NCBI RefSeq assembly: GCF_002135375.1
Contig: NZ_NEGH01000005.1
Span: forward strand, 6,753-70,752
DNA: 64,000 bases
Reading direction: 5' to 3'
Source: Acinetobacter sp. ANC 4558
GTDB lineage: Bacteria; Pseudomonadota; Gammaproteobacteria; Pseudomonadales; Moraxellaceae
Shown here: positions 55,355-63,710 of the stretch, in pieces
Position numbering within the stretch: the stretch's first letter is position 1
Layout: every line of letters starts with the position of its first letter
The notes under the pieces: generated by a model
What the model saw: only the letters and a program-made list of their open reading frames with translations
Database searches by the model: none
Told to the model about the DNA's origin: nothing
Program-made: the position numbers and the translations under genes

Positions 55355-57109
55355 CTAACCTAATGGTACAACTCGTAAAACCTCGTCTATTGTCGTGATC
55401 CCAGCAATAATTTTATAAGCACCTGCGATACGTAACGGCTCAATACCATCTTTTTTTATTTGCGCTTTCAACACATTTAAATTGCTATTTTGAGCAATCA
55501 GCTGCTTACACTGTAAAGTCATCGGCATGAACTCGTAAATTCCGATTCGACCTTTATATCCAGTATTTCGACATTGCCCACAGCCCACTGCTTGAAATAC
55601 AAAGGATGGACAAGGAATATCAAAATCATATGTTAATTGTTGCCATTCTTGTTTATTTATTACTGCGGTTTGCTTACAACCTTCACAAAGTGTTCGAATC
55701 AAACGTTGTGCCAAAACAGCCAATAGCGTCGCCCCCGTTAAAAACGGTTGTATCCCTAAATCATGGAGTCGAATCAAACTTGATGGTGCATCATTGGTGT
55801 GTAAGGTAGAGATCACCAAATGCCCTGTGAGTGCTGCCTGTATTGCCATATTGGCAGTATCGTAATCACGAATTTCACCAACCATAATAATATCTGGATC
55901 TTGACGCATCAATGCACGAATACCATCAGCAAAACTCAAATCAATATTATAATTCACTTGCATTTGATTAAAACTGGCTTCTAACATTTCGATTGGATCT
56001 TCAATTGTGCAAACATTTACTTGATCCGTTGCCAATTGTTTTAATGTTGAATAGAGTGTTGTCGTTTTACCTGATCCTGTCGGCCCAGTGACTAAAACAA
56101 TACCATGACGATGTTCGGTCAGTTGTTTCCACTGTTTAAGTAATTGATCGTCAAAACCCAAATCTTGAAAACTCCTCACCATTACATCTGGATTAAAAAT
56201 ACGCATGACCAACTTTTCACCAAATGCGGTTGGCAATGTTGCGAGCCTCAATTCAGTTTCTTGTCCAAGCGCAGTTCGTGTTTTTAAACGTCCATCTTGA
56301 GGCTTTCGTTTTTCAGCAACATTCATTCTCCCTAAAATTTTCAACCGCGAAATAACTGCGGTTAAGGTATTTACAGGCATTTGATATACGGTATGTAATA
56401 CACCATCTATACGAAACCTGACTTTACCAATTTCTTTTCTAGGTTCAAGATGAATATCACTCGCACTTTGTCCAAAAGCAAACTGTAATATCCAGTCTAC
56501 CAATTTCACAATATGCTGATCATTTGCATCAGGACTTTGCGTATGATTGAATTCTAATAAAGCTTCTATCCCTTTATTTTCTTTTAGAAATGCAGTTGCT
56601 TTTTGTGATCCAGATACAGCACGGCTAACTTGATAAAATTCATTTAAATAGCGATGTAATTGTTCAGGAAATAGTAGAACCTTCACAATTTTTTTAGGCA
56701 AAATACTCTGTGTTAGACTCTCCAACCAATCCAATTGAAAAGGTTGATCTGTTCCAATCCATATTTCATCAGCAGTCACTTTAACAGCTAAAATTTTATT
56801 GCAATATGCAAATTCTTGAGACATAACTGCCGTGCATGATGGAACATCTATCTCTAATGGATCAATTGTATATACTGGAACTTTTGACTTTTCAGATAAC
56901 CATTCCATTAAATATTTGATCGTTAATTTTTCTTTAGGAAACAAAAGATTTGATAAATTAAAATGTGCAATCCATTGTAAAGCATGCCATTTCATTTGCT
57001 CTTTTGTTCGATAAGTGGTTTGAATCAATCGCTTATCTTGCTCATTTATTTGTTTATCTTTTTCAAGCTCTTCTAAACACCATATAATATTTAATTCAAA
57101 ATTATGCAT
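55355..57109 (-). CDS. GspE/PilB/PulE-type secretion ATPase
   Basis: 584 residues. An N-terminal GspE-II-like domain (about 60-170), then the ATPase: Walker A GPTGSGKT (342-349), Asp box TIEDPIE (368-374), Walker B DIIMVGEIRD (406-415), His box STLHTND (434-440), and the zinc-finger cysteines C475, C478, C510, C513. PilB and GspE drive type IV pilus or type II secretion assembly. There is no other pil or gsp gene here, so it is an orphan: it may serve pili or a second system encoded elsewhere, or be a paralogue. Length suits PilB more than GspE, but the gene name is left open. Confidence 0.85.
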   Translation of the reverse strand: MHNFELNIIWCLEELEKDKQINEQDKRLIQTTYRTKEQMKWHALQWIAHFNLSNLLFPKEKLTIKYLMEWLSEKSKVPVYTIDPLEIDVPSCTAVMSQEFAYCNKILAVKVTADEIWIGTDQPFQLDWLESLTQSILPKKIVKVLLFPEQLHRYLNEFYQVSRAVSGSQKATAFLKENKGIEALLEFNHTQSPDANDQHIVKLVDWILQFAFGQSASDIHLEPRKEIGKVRFRIDGVLHTVYQMPVNTLTAVISRLKILGRMNVAEKRKPQDGRLKTRTALGQETELRLATLPTAFGEKLVMRIFNPDVMVRSFQDLGFDDQLLKQWKQLTEHRHGIVLVTGPTGSGKTTTLYSTLKQLATDQVNVCTIEDPIEMLEASFNQMQVNYNIDLSFADGIRALMRQDPDIIMVGEIRDYDTANMAIQAALTGHLVISTLHTNDAPSSLIRLHDLGIQPFLTGATLLAVLAQRLIRTLCEGCKQTAVINKQEWQQLTYDFDIPCPSFVFQAVGCGQCRNTGYKGRIGIYEFMPMTLQCKQLIAQNSNLNVLKAQIKKDGIEPLRIAGAYKIIAGITTIDEVLRVVPLG

Positions 57110-57182
57110 TATTATTCTTCAAATTAATCTCGCATTTAATCATATAACAAAATTTAAACAGATAAAATCATTCAAAAAATAA

Positions 57183-57213
57183 AAGCCTAAAGTAATCGTA
57201 TTACTGTAGGCTT
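57183..57213 (-). terminator. Terminator of the first trimeric autotransporter gene
   Basis: AAGCCTACAGTAAT/ATTACTTTAGGCTTTT on the minus strand with one mismatch, then a T run; about 50 bases past the stop. Confidence 0.75.
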
Positions 57214-57263
57214 CAAAATTCACAAAGCAATAAATATTAATCTATTAAATACTCACCTTTAAG

Positions 57264-58466
57264 TTACCACTCAAAGTTCATACCCACATTATAAAGTAAA
57301 CTTCCTTGCCTTTGATTAAATGCCAAACCTGATTTAATTGCGAACTGATCATTAAATCGGTAACCAGAACCAACCGCAAAAGCATGCTGACTGTTATAAC
57401 CTCCAATAGCAGCAGACATATTTAACCGACCAATATTATAAGGTTGAAAAATACCATTAATTGCAGCTGCCATGGCCAACCCATCATCGATTTTAGACTC
57501 TAAACTATCTATTCGTTTATTGGTTCTATCAATACGATTATTCATCGCAATATCTTCCAAATTAAGTGCAGCTAAAGCATCACCAACATTATTATAATTA
57601 TTGTTTCCAATCTGGTAGGTTGGAGAATTAAAACTTTGAGTAATATTGTTATATGCCGCACCACCACCTAGATATTCAACAATAACTTGGTTGGTTTGAT
57701 TTAATTGAGAGCCATTAATTGCATCTTTGGAATTTGAACTCACCTGCCCAGTTGCTACATTGCTTAGACGCGTTCCTGTCGCACCACCCTCAAAAGTGAC
57801 AGAATCTTTATTCACAGATCCATCTATATTTTTATCATAATGTACAGTCTGATCACTTAGATCTGAAATATCATTGATTACATTCGAGATTTGAGTATCG
57901 GTATAAGCATTACTTTGATTGATCGCATCAGCAAATTTAGTGTTGGTATAAGTATTACTTTGGTTGATTGCATCGGTAACTTTAGTGTTGGTATAAGCAT
58001 TACTTTGGTTGATTGCATCAGTAAATTTGGTGTTGGTATAAGCATTACTTTGGTTGATTGCATCTGCTGTTGCTATATTCATTTGCCCTAAATTAACAGC
58101 ATCATGCACGTCAGTTGCATCTGCAATATCTGTAATTTTATGGTTTTCTAAAGTCAGATTCGAATTAATCGTTGTACCATTAGGGGCATAGATATATACG
58201 GCACCTACTTTCTTTCCATCATTATCTATACCAATACCAATTGAAGCGGTATTTTGTGAAAAATTATTTAAATAATTTTCATATAAACCTACACCTGTAC
58301 TATTTTCACAGCCATAACTTGGATTACTCCCAGATGAATACCCCGTAGAAGAATTATTCCCTGTACAGATATCCACTGATCCAGCCACAGTATGATTGAT
58401 TGAAAATATTAAACTCAACAGCATATAAAATTTTATATTCGTTTTTAGTATTATTTTCTTATTCAT
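57264..58466 (-). CDS. Small YadA-like trimeric autotransporter adhesin (copy 1)
   Basis: 400 residues. A signal peptide (FYMLLSLIFSINHTVAG) and a short N-terminal head with C34 and C53 come first. A neck VYIYAPNGTTINSNLTLENH leads to DAVNLGQM. Four near-identical 15-residue coiled-coil repeats follow (135-194, consensus DAINQSNAYTNTKFT), then a second neck SKDAVNGSQLNQTNQ near 245-260, a coiled coil (IDRTNKRIDSLESKIDDG) and the C-terminal YadA anchor ending GMNFEW. Such proteins form trimers whose anchor makes a 12-stranded barrel and which bind host or abiotic surfaces. Paralogue of the next gene upstream, with which it shares head cysteines and ends. Confidence 0.85.
   Translation of the reverse strand: MNKKIILKTNIKFYMLLSLIFSINHTVAGSVDICTGNNSSTGYSSGSNPSYGCENSTGVGLYENYLNNFSQNTASIGIGIDNDGKKVGAVYIYAPNGTTINSNLTLENHKITDIADATDVHDAVNLGQMNIATADAINQSNAYTNTKFTDAINQSNAYTNTKVTDAINQSNTYTNTKFADAINQSNAYTDTQISNVINDISDLSDQTVHYDKNIDGSVNKDSVTFEGGATGTRLSNVATGQVSSNSKDAINGSQLNQTNQVIVEYLGGGAAYNNITQSFNSPTYQIGNNNYNNVGDALAALNLEDIAMNNRIDRTNKRIDSLESKIDDGLAMAAAINGIFQPYNIGRLNMSAAIGGYNSQHAFAVGSGYRFNDQFAIKSGLAFNQRQGSLLYNVGMNFEW
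57885..58064 (-). repeat. Four 45-bp coding repeats (stalk of copy 1)
   Basis: Four tandem 45-bp units that encode 15-residue stalk repeats. On the plus strand they read like ATTACTTTGGTTGATTGCAT; copies differ at few bases, so they can recombine or slip in whole units and keep the frame. Confidence 0.85.
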
Positions 58467-58694
58467 AATTTACTCTTATTACTCATTAAATTTTATAGAA
58501 GCGTTTTATTATAAAAATAAACTCAACGCCTTTAAGCGGTAAAAATTAGCAAGAGTTTAATTAAAATGCAAACTAAATCACATTTTATATTTTAATAATT
58601 ATAAATCCGAAAAATAATATTTTATTATCTTAAAATCAATTACAAGATTATTAACTTATATTTTAAATCAATTATTACACCTCTTATATCAAAA

Positions 58695-58718
58695 AAGGTC
58701 TATGTAAGAATAGACCTT
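58695..58718 (-). terminator. Terminator of the second trimeric autotransporter gene
   Basis: AAGGTCTA/TAGACCTT with an 8-base loop; on the minus strand it is followed by TTTTTT. It lies about 85 bases past the stop. Confidence 0.75.
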
Positions 58719-58801
58719 ATAATATTCAATAAATGAAAATATTAACGTTAATGGCGTATTTATTAAATCATCAATTTTTCATTAAAATAACAAATATTAA
58801 A

Positions 58802-60367
58802 TTACCACTCAAAGTTCATTCCAACATTATAACTTGCTTTACCTTTTCCTGGGATGGCAGCAAGCCCAACTTTAAATGCAGCAGTTTCATTAAACCGATA
58901 ACCAGAACCAAGTGCTAAAGCACCTTGACTTCCATACCCTCCACCTGCAATAGTTAAGTTGAATTTTCCAACACCATAGGGTTGAAATAAACCAGCCATC
59001 GCGGCAGACATCGCTAAGCCTTGTTCGACTTTATCTTCTAATTTGTCAACTCGATTCGATACCACATCAACTCTTGTATCTAAAGCAGAAATAGCATCAC
59101 CTACATTATTATATTTAGAGTTACCTACACTAAATGAAGGGGCTTTAAAACTTTGTGTTGCTGTATCATATTCTGTATTTCCACCTAAATATTCTGCCAG
59201 AGCTTGATTGGTAATATTTAACTGAGCACCATTGACAGCATCTTTTGAATTTGCCTGAATTTTACCATTGGCAACATTCGTTAATTTTGTACCATTTTCT
59301 CCACCAGCAAAGGTTATAGAGGTTTTATTGGTCGACCCATCGGCATTAACATCATAATGAACAACTTTATCACTTAATTTATCTATTTCTTGATTGGTAT
59401 AGGTATTACTTGTTGCAATCGCTTCTGCTTTCGCCACATCCGTGTAATAGTTGCTTGTTGAAATTGCTTCTGCCTTGGCTGCATCCGTATACGTTTTTCC
59501 TTGCGCAATTGCATCTGCTTTCGCTATATCTGTGTAATTATTGCTTATTAAAATAGCATCAGCTTTGGCTAAATCTGTATACGTTTTTCCTTGCGCAATT
59601 GCATCTGCTTTCGCTATATCTGTATAATTATTGCTTATTAATATAGCATCTGCTTTGGCTAAATCCGTATACGTTTTACCTTGGGCAATTGCATCTGCTT
59701 TCGCTGTATCTGTGTAATTATTGCTTATTAAAATAGCGTCTGCTTTGGCTAAATCTGTATACGTTTTTCCTTGGGCTATCGCATCTGCCTTTGCAACATC
59801 TGTATAAACCTTCCCCTGTGCAATTGCATCTGCTTTGGCTAAATCTGTATATGTTTTTCCTTGTGCGATCGCATCTGCTTTTGCAGCATCTGTATACGTT
59901 TTACCTTGGGCAATTGCATCTGCTTTCGCTGTATCTGTATAGGCTTTACTTTGTGCTACCGCTGCTGCTTCGGATGCTTTAAGTTGCCCTAAGTTCACGG
60001 CATCGCTATTTGCAGTACCATCTGCTAATTTATTAATTTGATGATTTTTCATATCAACAGTTGAATTAATCGTCGTACCGTTCGGTGCATTAATGTATAC
60101 CGCCCCCTCTGCACTTCCATTTGCACCAATGCCTATGCCAATACCTGCATAATCTGATGATAAGCCGCCTAAGTTCCATTCATACAAAGCAACACCTTGC
60201 TTACCTGTACACCCCGTAGACACATTAGATGTTGTTGTCGTGCCAATTGCTGATTCTTGTCCATCACAAACATTTACTGAGCCAGCCATAACACCATTCG
60301 TCTGAGCAATGAGGCAAGCTAATACTGAAACCTTAAATACCTTTCCCCAAATACTTGTTAATTTCAT
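58802..60367 (-). CDS. Small YadA-like trimeric autotransporter adhesin (copy 2, longer stalk)
   Basis: 521 residues, same layout as copy 1: signal peptide (VSVLACLIAQTNGVMAG), a head with C34 and C53 at the very same positions, the first neck (VYINAPNGTTIN, SDAVNLGQL), then twelve 15-residue repeats (147-326, consensus AKADAIAQGKTYTDL). A second neck (SKDAVNGAQLNITNQAL), a coiled coil (LDTRVDVVSNRVDKLEDKVE) and the YadA anchor (SAAMAGLFQPYGVGKF to GMNFEW) complete it. Fifteen-residue periodicity is typical of right-handed YadA stalks. The two genes are 335 bases apart and each has its own terminator, so they look like a tandem duplication that diverged in stalk length. Confidence 0.87.
   Translation of the reverse strand: MKLTSIWGKVFKVSVLACLIAQTNGVMAGSVNVCDGQESAIGTTTTSNVSTGCTGKQGVALYEWNLGGLSSDYAGIGIGIGANGSAEGAVYINAPNGTTINSTVDMKNHQINKLADGTANSDAVNLGQLKASEAAAVAQSKAYTDTAKADAIAQGKTYTDAAKADAIAQGKTYTDLAKADAIAQGKVYTDVAKADAIAQGKTYTDLAKADAILISNNYTDTAKADAIAQGKTYTDLAKADAILISNNYTDIAKADAIAQGKTYTDLAKADAILISNNYTDIAKADAIAQGKTYTDAAKAEAISTSNYYTDVAKAEAIATSNTYTNQEIDKLSDKVVHYDVNADGSTNKTSITFAGGENGTKLTNVANGKIQANSKDAVNGAQLNITNQALAEYLGGNTEYDTATQSFKAPSFSVGNSKYNNVGDAISALDTRVDVVSNRVDKLEDKVEQGLAMSAAMAGLFQPYGVGKFNLTIAGGGYGSQGALALGSGYRFNETAAFKVGLAAIPGKGKASYNVGMNFEW
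59390..59929 (-). repeat. Twelve 45-bp coding repeats (stalk of copy 2)
   Basis: 180 residues in twelve units of 15. Within them, 59525-59794 is a higher-order array of three 90-bp units, each one AIAQGKTYTD unit plus one AILISNNYTD unit. Near-identical DNA makes stalk length variable in whole units of 45 or 90 bp without frameshift. Confidence 0.88.
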
Positions 60368-60505
60368 CTTATTCTCACTATTATTATATTAATTTATTTA
60401 TGTGTAAATTACACATTTTATTATATAAAGAACAAATATTGATGCAACATATATTTATGAGTTTTAAATCAATTTAAAATATATTTATTTAAAATAAATC
60501 ACATA

Positions 60506-61228
60506 TTATTTATTATAATTAACCAATTTAACAATAAAAATCTTGTTTTTTATGACTTTAAACTTAATATCCAAATGAAATAGTTTCATACCATATATCC
60601 GCTGCTCATCATTTTGATAAGCAGGTCGTGGATCTAATGATAAAACTTGCTCTAATTCAGTCATCATTTGACGTGTAATTTTTTCATTAATGAGTAGTTC
60701 TTTTGCTTCTAGCTCGGCATCCTCTGCCCAAATTATCTCTTTTCTCATTTGCTCTTCTTGCGCATATCCACTTTCTGCATAAATCACTGCATCTGAATAT
60801 TGAATATAAGGTTTAATATCTATAATTGGCGTACCATTGAGTAAATCACTCCCTGTCACATATAAACGAACAGCTTTTCCTATCTTCTTAACTTCTTTGA
60901 TTTTCACGACAGATAAACCAACAGGAGATGGTCGATACATACTTCGCGTCGCAAAAATACCTATTTTTTTGTTACCTCCCAACCTTGGCGGGCGCACTTG
61001 CGGTCGAAACTCGTTTCGATCATTTTGGTTTTTGTTTTCATGAAATTGCCAAATTAACCAAATATGGCTAAACGTTTCAATTCCTTCAAATGCGAGTAAA
61101 TCATTATACGGTTCAATCATTTCAATATATGATTCAACATCGACTAAATTTGGTTGACGAGGAATGCCAAACTTCTCTTGATAAGGTGAATGCATATAAC
61201 CAATAATTGTGAAATTTACCACGTTCAT
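60506..61228 (-). CDS. trmO: tRNA (N6-threonylcarbamoyladenosine(37)-N6)-methyltransferase TrmO
   Basis: About 240 residues from ATG 61228; the longer frame would need TTG at 61252. TrmO (TsaA/YaeB family) methylates t6A37 of tRNA-Thr with SAM. Signatures: FTIIGYMHSPYQEKFGIPRQP (start), FSHIWLIWQFHEN, RPPRLGGNKKIGIFATRSMYRPSPVGLSVVKI region (NxxG, RPNPIGLS-type motif) and LNGTPIIDIKPYIQYSD. Monocistronic, divergent from fpr. Confidence 0.93.
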   Translation of the reverse strand: MNVVNFTIIGYMHSPYQEKFGIPRQPNLVDVESYIEMIEPYNDLLAFEGIETFSHIWLIWQFHENKNQNDRNEFRPQVRPPRLGGNKKIGIFATRSMYRPSPVGLSVVKIKEVKKIGKAVRLYVTGSDLLNGTPIIDIKPYIQYSDAVIYAESGYAQEEQMRKEIIWAEDAELEAKELLINEKITRQMMTELEQVLSLDPRPAYQNDEQRIYGMKLFHLDIKFKVIKNKIFIVKLVNYNK

Positions 61229-61335
61229 AATCACTTTTTCTGATAAGTTCAATTAAATATATTCAGTTTATCGAGAATGATTTTAGATTAGAATAGGAAT
61301 CTGTTCTAATTTGATAATTTATATTGAGACCTTGA

Positions 61336-62115
61336 ATGGCTGCTTTTAACGTCGAAAAGATTACTCACGTACATCACTGGAATGACACTTTATTTTCCTT
61401 TAAAACGACTCGTGATGTTGCATTACGTTTCAAAAATGGACAATTTGTCATGATTGGTCTTGAAGTAAATGGTAAGCCTTTAATGCGTGCTTACTCTATT
61501 GCAAGTGCGAATTATGAAGAAGAACTTGAATTTTTCTCAATTAAAGTACCAGATGGTCCATTAACCTCAATTTTACAAAAAGTAAAAGTTGGTGATGAAA
61601 TTCTAATTTCTAAAAAGCCAACAGGAACCTTAGTACTTGATGATTTAAACCCTGGCAAAAACTTATACCTTCTTTCTTCAGGCACAGGTCTTGCACCATT
61701 CTTATCAACTATTCGTGATCCAGAAACATATGAACGTTTTGAGAAAGTGATTGTTGTTCATGGAACTCGTTTTATTTCTGAACTCGCTTATCAGGAATTA
61801 ATTTTAGAAGAATTACCTAATAATGAGTTTTTTGAAGAGTTAGGAATTAAAGAAAAATTAGTATATTACCCGACTGTAACGCGTGAAGAATTTCATACCC
61901 AAGGCCGTGTAACGTCTGCTATTGAATCAGGTCAATTATTTGAGAAAATTGGTTTACCTCGCTTTAACCCTGAAACTGACCGTGCAATGCTTTGTGGTAG
62001 CCCCGCATTCTTAGATGATGTTGCAGCACTTTTAGATCAGCATGGACTCAAAGAATCACCTCGTATGGGTGTACTTGGTGACTATGTGATTGAACGCGCA
62101 TTTGTTGAAAAATAA
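61336..62115 (+). CDS. fpr: Ferredoxin/flavodoxin-NADP reductase
   Basis: 259 residues, typical of bacterial subclass FPR. The FAD-binding RAYSIAS is at 51-57, KVPDGPLTS at 70-78, the NADP-binding SSGTGLAPFLS at 114-124, VVHGTRF and CGSPAF follow, and the C-terminal GDYVIERAFVEK has the aromatic residue near the end that shields FAD in this subclass. It moves electrons between NADPH and ferredoxin or flavodoxin. Promoter is 100 bases from trmO; a strong terminator follows. Confidence 0.95.
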   Translation: MAAFNVEKITHVHHWNDTLFSFKTTRDVALRFKNGQFVMIGLEVNGKPLMRAYSIASANYEEELEFFSIKVPDGPLTSILQKVKVGDEILISKKPTGTLVLDDLNPGKNLYLLSSGTGLAPFLSTIRDPETYERFEKVIVVHGTRFISELAYQELILEELPNNEFFEELGIKEKLVYYPTVTREEFHTQGRVTSAIESGQLFEKIGLPRFNPETDRAMLCGSPAFLDDVAALLDQHGLKESPRMGVLGDYVIERAFVEK

Positions 62116-62126
62116 TAACTCATCAT

Positions 62127-62157
62127 AAAGAACCGAGCAATAAAGCTCGGTTCTTTT
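62127..62157. terminator. Terminator after fpr
   Basis: AAAGAACCGAGC-AATAAA-GCTCGGTTCTTT, a 12-bp stem with T run; can act both ways. Confidence 0.9.
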
Positions 62158-62190
62158 ATTAAATATGCATAGATCTTTCAAATTACATCT

Positions 62191-62652
62191 TTATCTTTGA
62201 CAAGTTTCTTTTAAATCATAATCATCCGGTTTAATAATTAGCTCACGATTGTTGAACTTTAAGATTGTATAACTATTGATTTTATTTCCTAAACTTAATA
62301 ATGTAGAGCTAATTTGATACGTTTGATCAAAATGATGATTACTTATTGAGTAATTATTAATTTTCAGCTTACTAAATTTGATTTTATTTCCCAACATTGT
62401 CCATTCAGACGCGACATCATATTTAAGCGTAGCTTCTCCGTCACTAGCCTTATAATATGTAATACCTTTCTGTATAGAAGTCCCGTTATCATTTAATGTT
62501 GTTTCTGATAGTTCAGTAACCTGTAAATTTCCCATGAAAAATGAACTAGAACATGACCATGTTCCAACTAACATTTGTTCATTCATAATTTCTACGCTCG
62601 CAAAACATGATGTTCCACAAACTAAAGACAACAGTGCTACTTTAAGTTTCAT
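62191..62652 (-). CDS. Secreted hypothetical protein (paralogue A)
   Basis: 153 residues from ATG 62652, chosen for the strong GGGGGA ribosome site just before it. A signal peptide (LKVALLSLVCGTSCFASV) is present. The mature part has LVGTWSC, then SEWTMLGNKIKFSKL, HHFDQTYQISSTL and a C-terminal CQR. It aligns by eye with the protein encoded at 62744-63223 along its length (LVGxWxC, GxxxYKxxxGxAxxKY, SxW, FxQxYxI, final Cys). Two cysteines per protein could make a disulfide. Family unknown; the LVGxW start resembles small lipocalin-like proteins. It is read after the second paralogue in the same direction. Confidence 0.75.
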   Translation of the reverse strand: MKLKVALLSLVCGTSCFASVEIMNEQMLVGTWSCSSSFFMGNLQVTELSETTLNDNGTSIQKGITYYKASDGEATLKYDVASEWTMLGNKIKFSKLKINNYSISNHHFDQTYQISSTLLSLGNKINSYTILKFNNRELIIKPDDYDLKETCQR

Positions 62653-62743
62653 TAATTTCCCCCAATCAATACTTAACAAATATTTTTAATTTTCTAAATC
62701 TTATTGCTTTTATTTCACTTTCTATTACAGATTATTATATTCT

Positions 62744-63223
62744 TTAATTTTTATCACAATGGACTGTATATTCATCACTGTCACTTTCATACACATATAC
62801 TAATTTTTCCTTATTAAGTTGTGTAACCTTTGCAACTTCAATATCTTCTCGATTCGGTGAAAAAAGTGTATTTATTTCATATTTCTGTTCAAACTCTTTA
62901 TTATCTATTTCATAATTTTTCGTCATAAACTGGTTAAACATTAATTTTAGTTGTTGTAACTTCCATTTAGACTCATATTCATATTTAACATTTGCTTGCG
63001 CCACACCATCTTTATATTTGACTAATCCAACCGTCGAAACAATCCCATTTGTATGAAAAATTTCTGTAAATTGATCATGAAATTCAAAATCATCATCATC
63101 CTTATAATGAACGTTACATTGCCATTTACCAACAAGCTCAGCTTGCTGAATATCTAATGCTTTTTGTGCAAAACTTAAAGTTGATAAATTTAAGAGCACA
63201 ATTAATAACAAATAAAATTTCAT
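62744..63223 (-). CDS. Secreted hypothetical protein (paralogue B)
   Basis: 159 residues with a signal peptide (FYLLLIVLLNLSTLSFAQ). It shares LVGKWQC (about 30-36), GLVKYKDGVAQANVKYEYES, FEQKYEI and a terminal cysteine with paralogue A. The acidic insert YKDDDDFEFHDQF is missing in A. It is 207 bases downstream of the PAAR gene and may be transcribed with it or alone. Secreted partners of PAAR genes are sometimes immunity proteins to periplasmic toxins, but no toxin gene is seen between, so this role is a guess. Probably a recent tandem duplication with A. Confidence 0.75.
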   Translation of the reverse strand: MKFYLLLIVLLNLSTLSFAQKALDIQQAELVGKWQCNVHYKDDDDFEFHDQFTEIFHTNGIVSTVGLVKYKDGVAQANVKYEYESKWKLQQLKLMFNQFMTKNYEIDNKEFEQKYEINTLFSPNREDIEVAKVTQLNKEKLVYVYESDSDEYTVHCDKN

Positions 63224-63430
63224 TTATAACTCACTTTTTAATTTTAATTTTCAGCTTTATTATAAAAATACATACATAGATTACTCTTGAGCAACGAAAC
63301 AAACAATATTTCTATCATTAAAAATTATTTTCATTGTATATAATCCAATGAAAAAATATTGCTGATCAATGACTTAAAATAATAATTCATACCTGTTCAA
63401 TTCAGCACCATAATATCAAGTCATTTTTAT

Positions 63431-63694
63431 TTATCCACGTACAACCAGTGTCTGCATTGCTAATAATTTACAACCACAAGACAAAGTATCATTTACTCGC
63501 GCAATAGACTTCCCTATCACTTGAACATTCGGATCCCCACTTACAATAAATGCAACAGTTTTATGTAATGGACAAGTTGCCTTATCCCCCACACACGCGA
63601 CTGCAATGCCATGAATAAGAAAAGAACTATTACCTGTTATAACAGTACCACCGCCTGTTGTTGGACAACCAATCGTTATATATGGTGTAGTCAT
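63431..63694 (-). CDS. PAAR-domain protein (type VI spike tip)
   Basis: 87 residues from ATG 63694, preceded by AAGGAG at the right distance; a longer frame from 63775 overlaps the previous gene and lacks a ribosome site. PAAR pattern: ITIGCPTTGGGTVITGNSSF, then GIAVACVGDKATCPLHKT, VIGKSIARVNDTLSCGCKLLA. PAAR proteins cap the VgrG spike of type VI secretion systems, with metal-binding Cys/His as here. No effector extension is present, so this is a simple PAAR. It follows the OmpA-like gene by 16 bases, and both are probably one operon. Confidence 0.85.
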   Translation of the reverse strand: MTTPYITIGCPTTGGGTVITGNSSFLIHGIAVACVGDKATCPLHKTVAFIVSGDPNVQVIGKSIARVNDTLSCGCKLLAMQTLVVRG

Positions 63695-63710
63695 TTTACT
63701 ATTCTCCTTA

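Noticed and set aside
57878..58091. Long ORFs in other frames over the stalk repeats (both strands)
   Set aside because: These arise from the repeat's periodicity of 45 bases (a multiple of three), which keeps all frames open.
59390..59929. Regular repeats that look like a CRISPR array
   Set aside because: The period is 45 bp with no unique spacers, and the repeats are in frame and encode the adhesin stalk.
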